The notes beneath the pieces are model-generated. The model worked only from the letters and a program-made list of their open reading frames with translations. It was not told the DNA's origin and searched no databases. Below, piece by piece: positions 50,539-60,040 of a DNA stretch of 64,000 nt. The DNA is from Mycobacterium nebraskense (lineage in GTDB: Bacteria > Actinomycetota > Actinomycetes > Mycobacteriales > Mycobacteriaceae). The DNA lies in contig NZ_LQPH01000086.1 of the NCBI RefSeq assembly GCF_002102255.1, positions 1 through 64,000 of the forward strand, in the 5' to 3' direction. How positions within the stretch are numbered: the first letter of the stretch is position 1; the number at the start of each line of letters is the position of its first letter. The position numbers and the translations under genes are program-made.

Positions 50539-51689
50539 AGTTTGCCCCGCGAGACCAGCTGTGCGGCAATGACGTTGCGCTGTATCTCGTTGGTGCCCTC
50601 GCCGACGATCATGAGAGGTGCGTCGCGGAAGTAGCGCTCGACGTCGTATTCGGTGGAATAGCCGTAGCCGCCGTGGATTCGGACGGCGTTGAGCGCGATT
50701 TCCATGGCTACCTCCGACGCGAACAGCTTGGCCATCCCGGCCTCCATGTCGCATCGCTCACCGCTGTCGTATTTCTCTGCGGCGTAGCGGGTGAGTTGGC
50801 GCGCCGCGGTGAGTTTGGTGGCCATGTCAGCCAAATAGTTGCCGACCGACTGGTGCTTCCAGATCGGTTGGCCGAAGCTCTCCCGCTCCTGCGCGTATTT
50901 CAGCGCGTCTTCCAGCGCTGCGCTCGCCACCCCTAGCGCCCGCGATGCAACCTGAATCCGGCCCGTTTCGAGGCCTTTCATCATCTGGGCGAATCCTCTG
51001 CCTGGTTCATCTCCGAGGATCGCCGCGGCCGGTACGCGGCACTCGTCGAACGACAGCTCGCAACTCTCCACGCCCTTGTAGCCCAGCTTAGGCAGGTCGC
51101 GTGAGACGGTCAGACCCTGACCGTGTTCGACCAGGACTATCGAGATGCCCTTATGGCGTGGCTGCGCTTGTGGATCGGTCTTGCACAGCAGTGCGATGAG
51201 GCCGGACCTCCGCGCGTTACTGATCCAGGTCTTCGCGCCGTTGATCACCAGCTCGTTGCCCTCGGCTCGTGCGGTGGTCGTCATCGCCTGCAGGTCGGAG
51301 CCGCCACCAGGTTCGGTGAGCGCCATCGTGGCCCGCATCTCCCCGCTCGCCATGCGTGGCAAGTACTTCTGTTTCTGTTCTTCGGTGCCGTACAACGAGA
51401 TCAGCTTGGCGACCACGGTGTGTCCGCCCATCGCGCCGGCCAGGCTCATCCAGCCACGGGCTAACTCCTCGGTCACCTTCACATAGCAGGGCATCGATAC
51501 CGGTGAACCGCCGTATTCCTCGGGCACGGCAAGCCCGAAGATTCCGATCCGCTTCATCTGTTCGATCCACGCTTCCGGGTACTCGTTGGCGTGCTCGACT
51601 GCGCGGACCGTGGGCTTGACGTCGCGGTCGACGAAGGCCCGCACGGTTTCGACCAGCATGGTCTCTTCATCGCTGAGCGCGACTGTCAT
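50535..51689 (-). CDS. Acyl-CoA dehydrogenase (short/medium-chain type)
   Basis: This complete 384-residue ACAD has LTEPGGGSDLQAM, INGAKTWISNA, SFGQPIWKHQ and the C-terminal HGGYGYSTEYDVERYFRDAP, placing the catalytic Glu at about residue 347, then GEGTNEIQRN. It belongs to the MCAD-type homotetrameric group. ATG 51689 starts opposite the ferredoxin. The 220-bp upstream region carries a palindrome, direct repeats and a TGACAC-like site. With the amidohydrolase it forms a convergent pair whose promoters share GTCAGAA elements. Confidence 0.92.
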   Translation of the reverse strand: MTVALSDEETMLVETVRAFVDRDVKPTVRAVEHANEYPEAWIEQMKRIGIFGLAVPEEYGGSPVSMPCYVKVTEELARGWMSLAGAMGGHTVVAKLISLYGTEEQKQKYLPRMASGEMRATMALTEPGGGSDLQAMTTTARAEGNELVINGAKTWISNARRSGLIALLCKTDPQAQPRHKGISIVLVEHGQGLTVSRDLPKLGYKGVESCELSFDECRVPAAAILGDEPGRGFAQMMKGLETGRIQVASRALGVASAALEDALKYAQERESFGQPIWKHQSVGNYLADMATKLTAARQLTRYAAEKYDSGERCDMEAGMAKLFASEVAMEIALNAVRIHGGYGYSTEYDVERYFRDAPLMIVGEGTNEIQRNVIAAQLVSRGKL

Positions 51690-51702
51690 TGCAGCTCCTA
51701 TC

Positions 51703-51734
51703 GAACATAGATGTCAGAACCAAGTGGAACATAG
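51703..51734. repeat. GAACATAG direct repeats near ACAD promoter
   Basis: GAACATAG occurs at 51703-51710 and 51727-51734, 24 bp apart, each followed shortly by CAG. The first copy is followed by GTCAGAA, the element repeated at 49280 and 49300. They lie 14-45 nt upstream of the ACAD start on the minus strand. Confidence 0.4.
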
Positions 51735-51759
51735 CTCAGTTGATCGCCACAAATATCCA

Positions 51760-51781
51760 CTGACTCTGCGATATGAGTCAG
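51760..51781. promoter_or_regulatory. CTGACTC-N8-GAGTCAG palindrome
   Basis: A perfect 7-bp inverted repeat with an 8-bp spacer lies in the middle of the 220-bp gap between divergent ACAD (51689) and ferredoxin (51910) genes. It is a candidate operator. No matching copy was noticed elsewhere in the window. Confidence 0.45.
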
Positions 51782-51791
51782 GAATATGTAT

Positions 51792-51805
51792 CGACACAAG
51801 TGTCA
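51792..51805. promoter_or_regulatory. TGACAC-NN-GTGTCA-like operator, ACAD/ferredoxin promoter
   Basis: CGACAC-AA-GTGTCA matches the perfect palindrome at 39891 (read on either strand) except for the first base. It lies 105 nt from the ferredoxin start and 102 nt from the ACAD start, so either gene may be controlled. GTCAGAA overlaps its right end. Confidence 0.55.
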
Positions 51806-51873
51806 GAATAAGTGTGGACTAGAGGTGTGTCGAAATAGCTAAAGCTTTAGCCTTATGCTGAAAACTTGGATGA

Positions 51874-52104
<231 letters not shown>

Positions 52105-52180
52105 CGGGCGCGCTTGCCAAGCGGCTGCATTAACCGGCACACTCCAGACATAGTTAACCAAGTTGACTTTGTGGAGTGCC

Positions 52181-54475
52181 ATGCAGACTGCTGATTGGCG
52201 GCCGCGTCTCGAGTTGCTGCTCGCCGAGTTTCGTCGTCGTCAGGCCGACGTCGCTCGGTCGGGCGTTGAACCCGACCGGATCGAGGTGGCCCGCGCTTGG
52301 CACGCCGAACTCGTCGACCACCAGCTGGCTGCGCCTGGGTGGCCCCGCGAGGTCGGTGGACTCGACCTATCGCTGGCGGATCAGCTGGACTACTACCGGA
52401 TGACCACGGATGCGGGTGTGCCACCGCATCCGTGTCCGCTGTCGTTCATCCTCGCCCCCACGCTCATCGCGCACGGCACCCAGCAACAGAAGGATCGCTT
52501 CCTCATACCGCTGCTGCGCGCGGATGAGTTCTGGTGTCAAGGGTTTTCCGAGCCTGGGGCGGGCAGTGACCTGTCGTCGCTGTCCACCCGCGCGGTCCGC
52601 GACGGCGACGTGTACCGGGTGACGGGGCAGAAGGTGTGGACCACGATGGCCGATCGCGCCGACTGGATGTTCGCGCTGGTGCGCACGGGGTCGGGGGGCA
52701 AACCATCGGACGGGATCACCTATCTCTTGATCCCGATGAAGAGCCCCGGGATCACCGTGCGTCCCCTGCGCGACATCAGCGGCGCGGCGCATTTCGCCGA
52801 GGTCTTCCTCGACGATGTCGCGGTGCCCGTCGAGAATGTGGTCGGCGACGAGGGCGCGGGGTGGTCGATCATGCGCACATCGCTGGGCCACGAGCGTGCC
52901 ACCGCCTTTCTGGCCGACGAGTTCAAGTACCGGCGCACGGCCGACCGGGTGATCGATCTTGTCGTCGCACAACGGCTTGACGACGACCCGCTGGTCCGCC
53001 AGGACGTTGCTCGGCTGGAATCCGGGGTCCGCACCATCGCAGCCAACAGCGCCCGCGCGCTGGCCGCGGTTCTGCGCGGCGAGGATCCCGGCGGTATGGC
53101 GTCGGTGAACCGATTGGTGAAGTCGGAGTTTGAGCAGCACATGCATGCGCTCGCCCTGCGCGCGGCCGGTCCCTATGCGGCGCTGGGCAGCCGCGCACCC
53201 GACGCCGTCGACAAGGGGCGTTGGACGTTCGGCTATCTGATGAGCCGTGCGACCACGATCGGCGCGGGCACCGCGGAGATCCAACGCAATACCATCGCCG
53301 AGAGCGTGCTCGGGCTGCCGTCACACCGCGGCGAGGGCACCCGGGAAGCGGCCGTCACGCCCGGCGCCCCGCTCGCCGTGCCCGAGGAAGATGAACGGGA
53401 GCTGCGCGAGGTGCTGGCGGCGACACTGCAGGCCAAAGTGGACGAAGCAGCATTGCTCGACCGCAAGCGTCCCGTCGATGCGGCCGAGCCCGAAGTGTGG
53501 TCGGCGCTCGTCGAATTCGGCCTACCGGGCCTTGCTGTCGATGAAACCTTGGGCGGCGCCGGCGCCCGACCGCGGTTGCTGTACACGGCCGTCGAAGAGG
53601 CCGCCAAGGCATTGGCCCCGGCGCCGCTTGTCCCGACCGTGATCGGGCTCGACGTCGCGTTACATTGCGGCGCAAAGGCTTTGGTGCAGCGAATCACGGG
53701 CGGTGCAACGGCGGCGTTCGCCGTACCCGTCAACGACAGCGGCTGGGTGACCAGCGGCCCCGAGCTGCCCGAGTGGGACGGAACTGGTCTCTCCGGTGTG
53801 GTCCCGATCGTGGCGGGAGCACCACACGCCGAGGTGCTCGTGGCATTGGCTCGCGTCGCCGCCGGGGTGGGTGAGGTATTGGTGGCCGTCGACGCATCCG
53901 CCGACGGCGTTGAGGTGACGGCCCAGCAGCCGCTCGACCTCACCGGCACCGTCGGCGCGGTGACCTTCAGCGGGGCGGCGGGGGAGGTGCTGGCCGACGG
54001 AACCGATGTGCCTCGGATGTTGGCCGCGGCGCGCCGCCGGGCGGCCCTGGCCGTGGCCGCGGATTCCGTTGGGGTTGCGTCGCGCGCGCTGGCGATGGCC
54101 GTTCAGTGGGCACGCGAACGGCATCAGTTCGGCCGCCCCATCGGCAGCTTCCAGGCCGTGTCGCACCGGTGCGCCGACATGCTGGTCGCACTCGAGGGCG
54201 CCCGCAGCCAGATCCTCGAGGCCGCCGAGTCCGACCTCGAGGAGTCGGGTTATCTGGCGGATTTGGCCGCCGCGGCCGCACTCGATGCCGGTGCCGCCGC
54301 CACCGAGGGTGCGTTGCAGATCCACGGCGGCATCGGCTTCACCTGGGAGCACCCGATCCATTTGCTGCTGCGCCGCGCTCGGGCCAACTCCGTGTTGGTT
54401 GGCCGTGCCGACGCGCTGCGAGACCGGGCGGCCGGCGAACTGTTGGCGCCGTACCGACAACAGCGCTCCGAATAA
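52181..54475 (+). CDS. Fused acyl-CoA dehydrogenase, alpha-beta order
   Basis: This 764-residue protein joins an alpha-type ACAD (residues about 1-380: FSEPGAGSDLSSL, VTGQKVWTTMA, TSLGHERATAF, GAGTAEIQRNTIAESVLGLP) to a beta-type ACAD (about 395-764: ERHQFGRPIGSFQAVSHRCA, QIHGGIGFTWEHPIHLLLRR). ATG 52181 has GGAG nearby; TTG 52163 would add six residues but lies in an AT-rich TAGTTAACCAAGTTGAC promoter-like stretch. The order is the reverse of the fusion at 29259. It follows the ferredoxin and precedes another alpha-type ACAD by 44 nt. Confidence 0.9.
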   Translation: MQTADWRPRLELLLAEFRRRQADVARSGVEPDRIEVARAWHAELVDHQLAAPGWPREVGGLDLSLADQLDYYRMTTDAGVPPHPCPLSFILAPTLIAHGTQQQKDRFLIPLLRADEFWCQGFSEPGAGSDLSSLSTRAVRDGDVYRVTGQKVWTTMADRADWMFALVRTGSGGKPSDGITYLLIPMKSPGITVRPLRDISGAAHFAEVFLDDVAVPVENVVGDEGAGWSIMRTSLGHERATAFLADEFKYRRTADRVIDLVVAQRLDDDPLVRQDVARLESGVRTIAANSARALAAVLRGEDPGGMASVNRLVKSEFEQHMHALALRAAGPYAALGSRAPDAVDKGRWTFGYLMSRATTIGAGTAEIQRNTIAESVLGLPSHRGEGTREAAVTPGAPLAVPEEDERELREVLAATLQAKVDEAALLDRKRPVDAAEPEVWSALVEFGLPGLAVDETLGGAGARPRLLYTAVEEAAKALAPAPLVPTVIGLDVALHCGAKALVQRITGGATAAFAVPVNDSGWVTSGPELPEWDGTGLSGVVPIVAGAPHAEVLVALARVAAGVGEVLVAVDASADGVEVTAQQPLDLTGTVGAVTFSGAAGEVLADGTDVPRMLAAARRRAALAVAADSVGVASRALAMAVQWARERHQFGRPIGSFQAVSHRCADMLVALEGARSQILEAAESDLEESGYLADLAAAAALDAGAAATEGALQIHGGIGFTWEHPIHLLLRRARANSVLVGRADALRDRAAGELLAPYRQQRSE

Positions 54476-54519
54476 CGTTGAGGCGCTGAGACGTTCGTAT
54501 CGAACAGGAAGACGGAAAC

Positions 54520-55710
54520 GTGGAATACGGAATGGGTCCCGAACTGGAGGCCTTTCGCGCGGAGGTGCGGGCTTTCATTGCGGAGCATGCACCGCCCATA
54601 CCGCCGCGGGCGGGCGTGCGCAGCGCTGAGAATGAAGCCGAACTCAAGGCGCTTCAGGATTGGACGGCGCGTCTGTTCGAAGCCGGCTACGTCGGCGCCG
54701 ACTGGCCCGTGGAGTTCGGCGGCCGCGATGACCGCTCCGCTGAACACGCCATCGTGGTGGGCGAGGAGCTGGCCCGGGCCGCGGTGCCGGGCGTGCCGAG
54801 CGGTAACGCGCTGGCATCGCATGCGCTGATCCACTACGGCACCGATGACCAGCGCCGCAGGCATCTGCCCGAGATCCGCGCGGGTCGACAGCTGTGGTGC
54901 CAATTGTTCAGCGAGCCCGGTGCAGGAAGCGATCTGGCGTCGCTGCGTACCCGCGCTGTTCTCGACGGTGATACCTATACCGTCAACGGGCAGAAGGTGT
55001 GGACCACCGACGGACACTGGGCCGACTACGGATATCTGTTGGCGCGCACCGATTCCGACGCCCCCAAGCACAAGGGCATCAGTGCGTTTATCCTCGACAT
55101 GTCCAGCCCGGGCATCACGGTGCGCCCGCTGCGCGAGCTGACCGGCACCTCGGACTTCAACGAGGTGTTCTTCGATTCCGTCGAGGTGCCGGCCGAGGCG
55201 ATGATCGGAGAACCGGGACAGGGCTGGGCGATCGCAAACGCCACGTTGGGGCATGAACGTACCAGCGTGGGCGCCGCGGTCGTCAAGTTGAGGCTGGCCA
55301 TTGAGGCATTGGTGCAACTCGCCTCGCACGTCACCGTCGACGGTCGCCTCGCGATCGACAACGACCGTATTCGTGATCGGATCGGCGAGTTCAGCGCCGA
55401 GGTGGAGGCGCTTTCCGCGCTGACGTACGCCAATCTCACGCGTTGGCTGCGTGGCACCGAGCGCATGCACGACGGCGCGATGGCCAAGCTGATGTTCAGC
55501 GAGCTGAATCTCGAGATGGCACGCTTCGCAGTCGAACTCGGCGGCGAGGCAGGCGTTTTGGTGGAGGGCGACCCGGACGTTCTCGACGGCGGTCGCTGGC
55601 AGGACGAGTGGTTGTACGCTCGGGCCTACACCATCGCCGGCGGCAGTTCGGAGATCATGCGCAACCTGATCGCCGAGCGGGGCTTGGCGCTGCCGCGGGA
55701 TCGGCGCTGA
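54520..55710 (+). CDS. Acyl-CoA dehydrogenase, alpha-type subunit
   Basis: This 396-residue ACAD has FSEPGAGSDLASL, VNGQKVWTTDG, a NATLGHERTSVG helix-G Glu-Arg pair and the final IAGGSSEIMRNLIAERGLALP. It lacks the MCAD-type C-terminal Glu, so it belongs with the ChsE4-like catalytic subunits. GTG 54520 is the likely start. Its probable beta-type partner is encoded convergently, 3 nt away (55714), rather than downstream, which is unusual compared with the other pairs in the window. Confidence 0.88.
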   Translation: MEYGMGPELEAFRAEVRAFIAEHAPPIPPRAGVRSAENEAELKALQDWTARLFEAGYVGADWPVEFGGRDDRSAEHAIVVGEELARAAVPGVPSGNALASHALIHYGTDDQRRRHLPEIRAGRQLWCQLFSEPGAGSDLASLRTRAVLDGDTYTVNGQKVWTTDGHWADYGYLLARTDSDAPKHKGISAFILDMSSPGITVRPLRELTGTSDFNEVFFDSVEVPAEAMIGEPGQGWAIANATLGHERTSVGAAVVKLRLAIEALVQLASHVTVDGRLAIDNDRIRDRIGEFSAEVEALSALTYANLTRWLRGTERMHDGAMAKLMFSELNLEMARFAVELGGEAGVLVEGDPDVLDGGRWQDEWLYARAYTIAGGSSEIMRNLIAERGLALPRDRR

Positions 55711-55713
55711 ATG

Positions 55714-56721
55714 TCAAGCCGTGAGCAGCGCCGCGCGGTGTTCGGCGACGCTTCCGTTGAAGGCTTCGTCGACCTTGATCCGGCGCAGGAACAGATGCAG
55801 ATCGTGTTCCCAGGTGAAGCCGATGCCGCCGTGCACCTGCAGCGCCGTTCCGGCCACCTTGGCGGCGGCGGACTTCGTGTACGCCGCCGCCGCGGACGCG
55901 GCCCGGGACCGGGCAGCGGCCGACGCGGTGTCCAGTGCGAGCGCCGCGGCCCACAGCGTGGCCCGGCCGGCCTCCACTGCGACTGCCATGTCGGCGCAGT
56001 GATGCTTGACTGCCTGGAACGACCCGATCGGCGCGCCAAACTGCTCCCGCTGCTTGGCGTAAGACACCGTCATGTCGAGCAGTCGGGCCGCCGCGCCCAA
56101 TGCGTCGAACGCCCGGTGCACCGCCAAAGCGTCGCGCAGCAGGGCCAGCGTGCCGGCAGGCAGCCGCGTCCAGTCGGCGATCGTCGCGTCGAGGTCCACG
56201 CGTGCCCACGAACGGCTCAGGTCGAGCGTCGACATGCCCGACAGCGTCGGGGCATTCAGGACCGCCAGGTACTCGCCGTCGTCCACGTGGCCTGCCACCG
56301 CGATGGAGTCCATATCGGCGGCCATCGGCACCGGACGGGTGACACCAGCCAGCCCCAGCGCATCGCCATCGAGAAGGGCGTCGGGACCGAGCGTCAATCC
56401 GGTCAGTTCGCCGTCTCCGGCGGGCGAGTCGACGTGGTCGAGCAGCCAGGCCGCGATATTGAGATCCGCGACCGGGAGCGAGCTGGCCGCGTATCCGTGC
56501 TCCTCGGTGAGGATGGCGAGATCCACATGGGTGCCGCCCATTTCGGGAGTGAGCAGCTCCAGAAGACCCGATTCCGCCGCATGCGCGACCGCCGCAGGAT
56601 CGACGGTGACCGCGGCCGAGTCCAGCGTCGCGCGGACCCTGGCGATGGGGTCGTTTTTGGTGAGCCAGGCCCGCTCCGCCGCGGCGAGTTGATCCTGTTC
56701 GTCCGTCAAGCCGAAGTCCAT
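55714..56721 (-). CDS. Acyl-CoA dehydrogenase, beta-type subunit
   Basis: This 335-residue protein has a weak N-terminal ACAD domain, then KQREQFGAPIGSFQAVKHHC and QVHGGIGFTWEHDLHLFLRR, the beta-type signature. ATG 56721 is preferred over GTG 56736 because AAAGG lies 7 nt upstream of the ATG. It is the only gene of its transcript, divergent from the ligase at 56815, with an ACCTAGT/ACTAGGT palindrome between them. It may pair with the ACAD at 54520. Confidence 0.85.
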   Translation of the reverse strand: MDFGLTDEQDQLAAAERAWLTKNDPIARVRATLDSAAVTVDPAAVAHAAESGLLELLTPEMGGTHVDLAILTEEHGYAASSLPVADLNIAAWLLDHVDSPAGDGELTGLTLGPDALLDGDALGLAGVTRPVPMAADMDSIAVAGHVDDGEYLAVLNAPTLSGMSTLDLSRSWARVDLDATIADWTRLPAGTLALLRDALAVHRAFDALGAAARLLDMTVSYAKQREQFGAPIGSFQAVKHHCADMAVAVEAGRATLWAAALALDTASAAARSRAASAAAAYTKSAAAKVAGTALQVHGGIGFTWEHDLHLFLRRIKVDEAFNGSVAEHRAALLTA

Positions 56722-56743
56722 CGCAGAACCTTTCACAAAGTTG

Positions 56744-56768
56744 ACCTAGTAAACCATGTCCACTAGGT
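56744..56768. promoter_or_regulatory. ACCTAGT-N11-ACTAGGT palindrome
   Basis: A perfect 7-bp inverted repeat with an 11-bp spacer lies in the 93-bp gap between divergent starts at 56721 (-) and 56815 (+). ACCTAGTAA also occurs around 2411 in the LLM/Rieske promoter. Its length and position suit an operator for a dimeric regulator; the cognate regulator is unknown. Confidence 0.5.
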
Positions 56769-56814
56769 TCAGGAGAACGGCTATCCGCCGCGGAAGTCGA
56801 TCCGGAAAGTCACG

Positions 56815-58332
56815 ATGACGAGCATTGACGATGCGCTGGGACGGCTCTGGGACGCCGACGACGGCGACCGCATGTTGGAGTGCGACGGACGCTGGGCGTC
56901 TTGGGGTTCCGTTCGGTCACTCACCGAGCGGATCGACCGGGAACTGACCGCCGCCGGGTGTCAGACCGGCGGCCGAGTCGCCGTCGTGCTATCCAATCGA
57001 ATGGAGTCTGTCGCGGCGCTCATCGCCATCTTTCGGGGCGGACGTACGTTGGTGACCATCAGCCCGCTCCAGCCGCCGGACCGGCTAAGCGACGACCTCG
57101 GGGCGTCCGCCGCTCCCTTCGTCCTTGCGCCTGCCGCGTTGTGGTCCGACGAGGTGTTCAACCGCGTCGTCGCCGATCTCGGGGCGACCGGCTGGAGGCT
57201 CGACGACGGCGAACTCGACCTGCAGGTACGGGGCACGACGGAAGCGGTGAGCGGCGATCCAGCGGTAGCCATCGAGATGCTGACTTCGGGCACGACGGGT
57301 GCCCCGAAGCGCATCCCGCTGACCCGCGCGCAGCTCGAGGCCTCCCTGGCTTCGGCGTTGCGGCACAACGATCGTCCGGAAGTGAGAACCAAGCCGCCGC
57401 TGACCGGAGCGGTCGGCCTGGTGACGTTGCCGATCGTGCACATTGGCGGGCTCTGGTCGTTGTTGCAGTCACTGGTCGCGGCCCGGCCGATCGCGATGCT
57501 CGATCGATTCACGGTGCCGGGTTGGCACGCCGTGGTGAAGCAGTATCGGCCCGCGGTGGCAGGGCTGCCCCCGGCGGCCATGCGATCGGTGCTCGACTCC
57601 GACATTCCGCGGGAGGACCTGGCGAGCATCCGAGCCATCAATGCGGGTACCAGTCCCGTCGACCCAGCGTTGGTCGATGCGTTCTTCGAGCGCTACGGCA
57701 TCCCGATCCTCGTCGTCTATGGGGCGACCGAGTTTTCCGGCGCGGTGGCCGGATGGACGGTCAAGGACTTCCACACGCGATGGACCGAGAAGCGGGGCAG
57801 CGTCGGACGCGCCTTTCCCGGTGTGCGGTTGCGGGTCGTCGCCGACGATGGCGCTGCGGTCAGCCGGGGGGTCACCGGCAGGCTGCAGGTCGCCACACTG
57901 CAGGCCGGCCTCGCCGGAGACTGGATCACGACCAGTGACCTAGGGCATCTCGATGAAGATGGTTTCCTCTACATCGACGGCCGCGCGGACGACGTGATCG
58001 TGCGCGGCGGTTTCAAGGTGTCCCCGGAGACGGTCGTCCGCACATTGCGTGCGCACCCGGCGGTGGCAGATGCCGCCGTCGCGCCCATGCCGGATCAGCG
58101 GTTGGGCCAGATTCCGGTTGCCGCAGTTGAATTGCGCCCAGGCGCCGCCGCCGATGGCGAGGCGCTCCGGGAACACTGCCGGGCCACACTGACGCCCTAT
58201 GAGGTGCCGGCCCGCATCTTCGTCGTCGACGAGTTGCCTCGTGGAGCGGCACTCAAGGTCGATCGTCGGCGTTTAATCGCACTGCTCGAGGACCTTGGCG
58301 TGCCGATCGGTCAACCGGCCGCCGCAGGCTGA
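56815..58332 (+). CDS. AMP-forming acyl-CoA ligase (FadD-type)
   Basis: This 505-residue ANL ligase has the P-loop MLTSGTTGAPKRIPLTRAQ, LVVYGATEFSG, TTSDLGHLDEDGFLYIDGRADD and a C-terminal LPRGAALKVDRRRLI in which the catalytic Lys is kept but the preceding Gly is Leu. It opens a seven-gene operon continuing to the window edge, with hydratase, mycofactocin SDR, MaoC, ACAD, hydratase and hydrolase. It likely activates the acid that enters this pathway. Confidence 0.88.
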   Translation: MTSIDDALGRLWDADDGDRMLECDGRWASWGSVRSLTERIDRELTAAGCQTGGRVAVVLSNRMESVAALIAIFRGGRTLVTISPLQPPDRLSDDLGASAAPFVLAPAALWSDEVFNRVVADLGATGWRLDDGELDLQVRGTTEAVSGDPAVAIEMLTSGTTGAPKRIPLTRAQLEASLASALRHNDRPEVRTKPPLTGAVGLVTLPIVHIGGLWSLLQSLVAARPIAMLDRFTVPGWHAVVKQYRPAVAGLPPAAMRSVLDSDIPREDLASIRAINAGTSPVDPALVDAFFERYGIPILVVYGATEFSGAVAGWTVKDFHTRWTEKRGSVGRAFPGVRLRVVADDGAAVSRGVTGRLQVATLQAGLAGDWITTSDLGHLDEDGFLYIDGRADDVIVRGGFKVSPETVVRTLRAHPAVADAAVAPMPDQRLGQIPVAAVELRPGAAADGEALREHCRATLTPYEVPARIFVVDELPRGAALKVDRRRLIALLEDLGVPIGQPAAAG

Positions 58333-58369
58333 AACTCCGGCACTGCCAATCCAATCGGAAGGAGACATT

Positions 58370-59179
58370 ATGGCTGAAACCCTGACAGAGGTGACCCGCC
58401 AAGCCGCCGTCGTCGAGCGGCGGGGCAACGTCGCGCTCATCACCATCGACCGGCCAGATGCGCGCAACGCCGTCAACGGCGCGGTCAGCACGGCCGTGGG
58501 TGACGCGCTCGAGGAGGCGCAGCGCGATCCCGAGGTGTGGGCCGTCGTCATCACCGGTGCCGGCGACAAGTCATTCTGTGCCGGAGCGGATCTCAAGGCC
58601 ATCTCACGGGGTGAGAACCTCTACCACGCCGAGCACCCCGAATGGGGCTTCGCCGGTTACGTGCACCACTTCATCGACAAACCCACCATCGCCGCAGTGA
58701 ACGGCACCGCGCTCGGCGGCGGCTCTGAGCTCGCCCTGGCCAGCGATTTGGTGATCGCCTGCGAGAGCGCAAGTTTCGGACTACCCGAGGTGAAGCGCGG
58801 CCTGATCGCCGGGGCGGGCGGCGTGTTCCGGATCGTCGAACAGTTGCCGCGCAAGGTCGCGCTGGAGTTGGTGTTAACAGGTGAGCCGATGACAGCCTCC
58901 GACGCCTTGCGGTGGGGCCTGATTAATGAGGTCGTGCCGGACGGCACCGTCGTGGAAGCCGCCCTGGCACTCGCCGAGCGGATCACGTGCAACGCGCCGT
59001 TGTCGGTGCAAGCCAGCAAGCGGGTCGCCTACGGTGCCGACGACGGGATCATCGGCGCGGAGGAACCCAAGTGGGAACGCACGATTCGCGAATTCACCGA
59101 GTTGCTGAAGTCTGAGGACGCCAAGGAAGGTCCGTTGGCCTTCGCAGAGAAGCGTCAACCCGTATGGAAGGCACGCTGA
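58370..59179 (+). CDS. Enoyl-CoA hydratase (crotonase family)
   Basis: This 269-residue crotonase has oxyanion loops FCAGADLKAISRG and NGTALGGGSELALASD and the catalytic Glu motif FGLPEVKRGLIAGAGG. It is closest to typical EchA hydratases acting on medium acyl chains. ATG 58370 has GGAAGGAG upstream, a near-perfect site; a longer frame to 58295 overlaps the ligase. It is second in the 56815 operon and ends 1 nt before the mycofactocin SDR start. Confidence 0.9.
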   Translation: MAETLTEVTRQAAVVERRGNVALITIDRPDARNAVNGAVSTAVGDALEEAQRDPEVWAVVITGAGDKSFCAGADLKAISRGENLYHAEHPEWGFAGYVHHFIDKPTIAAVNGTALGGGSELALASDLVIACESASFGLPEVKRGLIAGAGGVFRIVEQLPRKVALELVLTGEPMTASDALRWGLINEVVPDGTVVEAALALAERITCNAPLSVQASKRVAYGADDGIIGAEEPKWERTIREFTELLKSEDAKEGPLAFAEKRQPVWKAR

Positions 59180-59180
59180 A

Positions 59181-60032
59181 ATGGGTCGAGTGCAGGACAA
59201 AGTGGTTCTGGTTACCGGAGGAGCCCGCGGTCAGGGCCGCAGCCACGCCGTCAAGCTGGCCGAGGAGGGCGCTGACATCATCCTCTTCGACATCTGTCAC
59301 GACATCGAGACCAACGAATACCCACTGGCGACATCGCGTGATCTCGAGGAAGCCGGTCTGGAGGTGGAGAAGACCGGCCGCAAGGCCTACACCGCCGAGG
59401 TCGACGTGCGAGACCGGGCGGCCGTGAGCCGCGAACTCGCCAACGCGGTCGCCGAATTCGGCAAACTCGACGTGGTAGTTGCCAATGCCGGCATCTGCCC
59501 GCTGGGCGCTCATCTGCCGGTTCAGGCCTTCGCCGATGCCTTCGACGTCGACTTCGTCGGCGTCATCAACACCGTCCACGCCGCGCTGCCGTACCTGACG
59601 TCCGGCGCGTCGATCATCACCACCGGATCGGTCGCCGGCCTCATCGCAGCCGCCCAGCCCCCCGGCGCCGGCGGCCCGCAGGGCCCGGGCGGCGCGGGCT
59701 ACAGCTACGCCAAGCAGCTGGTGGATTCCTACACCTTGCAGCTCGCCGCACAGCTCGCCCCACAATCCATCCGCGCCAACGTCATTCATCCGACGAACGT
59801 GAACACCGACATGCTCAACAGTGCGCCGATGTACCGGCAGTTCCGACCTGACCTCGAGGCGCCGAGCCGCGCCGACGCCCTGCTGGCCTTCCCCGCCATG
59901 CAGGCGATGCCCACCCCCTACGTCGAAGCCTCGGATATCTCGAACGCGGTCTGTTTCTTGGCCTCTGACGAGTCCCGGTATGTCACGGGCCTGCAGTTCA
60001 AGGTCGACGCCGGCGCAATGCTGAAGTTCTAG
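59181..60032 (+). CDS. Mycofactocin-coupled SDR family oxidoreductase
   Basis: This 283-residue SDR has TGGARGQGRSHAVKLAEEGA and the DICHDIETNEYPLATSRDL insertion that define mycofactocin-coupled dehydrogenases. The active site is GYSYAKQLVDSY and the C-terminus has TGLQFKVDAGAML. It carries a glycine/proline loop (PPGAGGPQGPGG) before the active site. In the operon it probably oxidises a hydroxyl intermediate, with mycofactocin as external electron acceptor. It is a paralogue of the SDR at 8397. Confidence 0.88.
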   Translation: MGRVQDKVVLVTGGARGQGRSHAVKLAEEGADIILFDICHDIETNEYPLATSRDLEEAGLEVEKTGRKAYTAEVDVRDRAAVSRELANAVAEFGKLDVVVANAGICPLGAHLPVQAFADAFDVDFVGVINTVHAALPYLTSGASIITTGSVAGLIAAAQPPGAGGPQGPGGAGYSYAKQLVDSYTLQLAAQLAPQSIRANVIHPTNVNTDMLNSAPMYRQFRPDLEAPSRADALLAFPAMQAMPTPYVEASDISNAVCFLASDESRYVTGLQFKVDAGAMLKF

Positions 60033-60040
60033 GAGGACCG

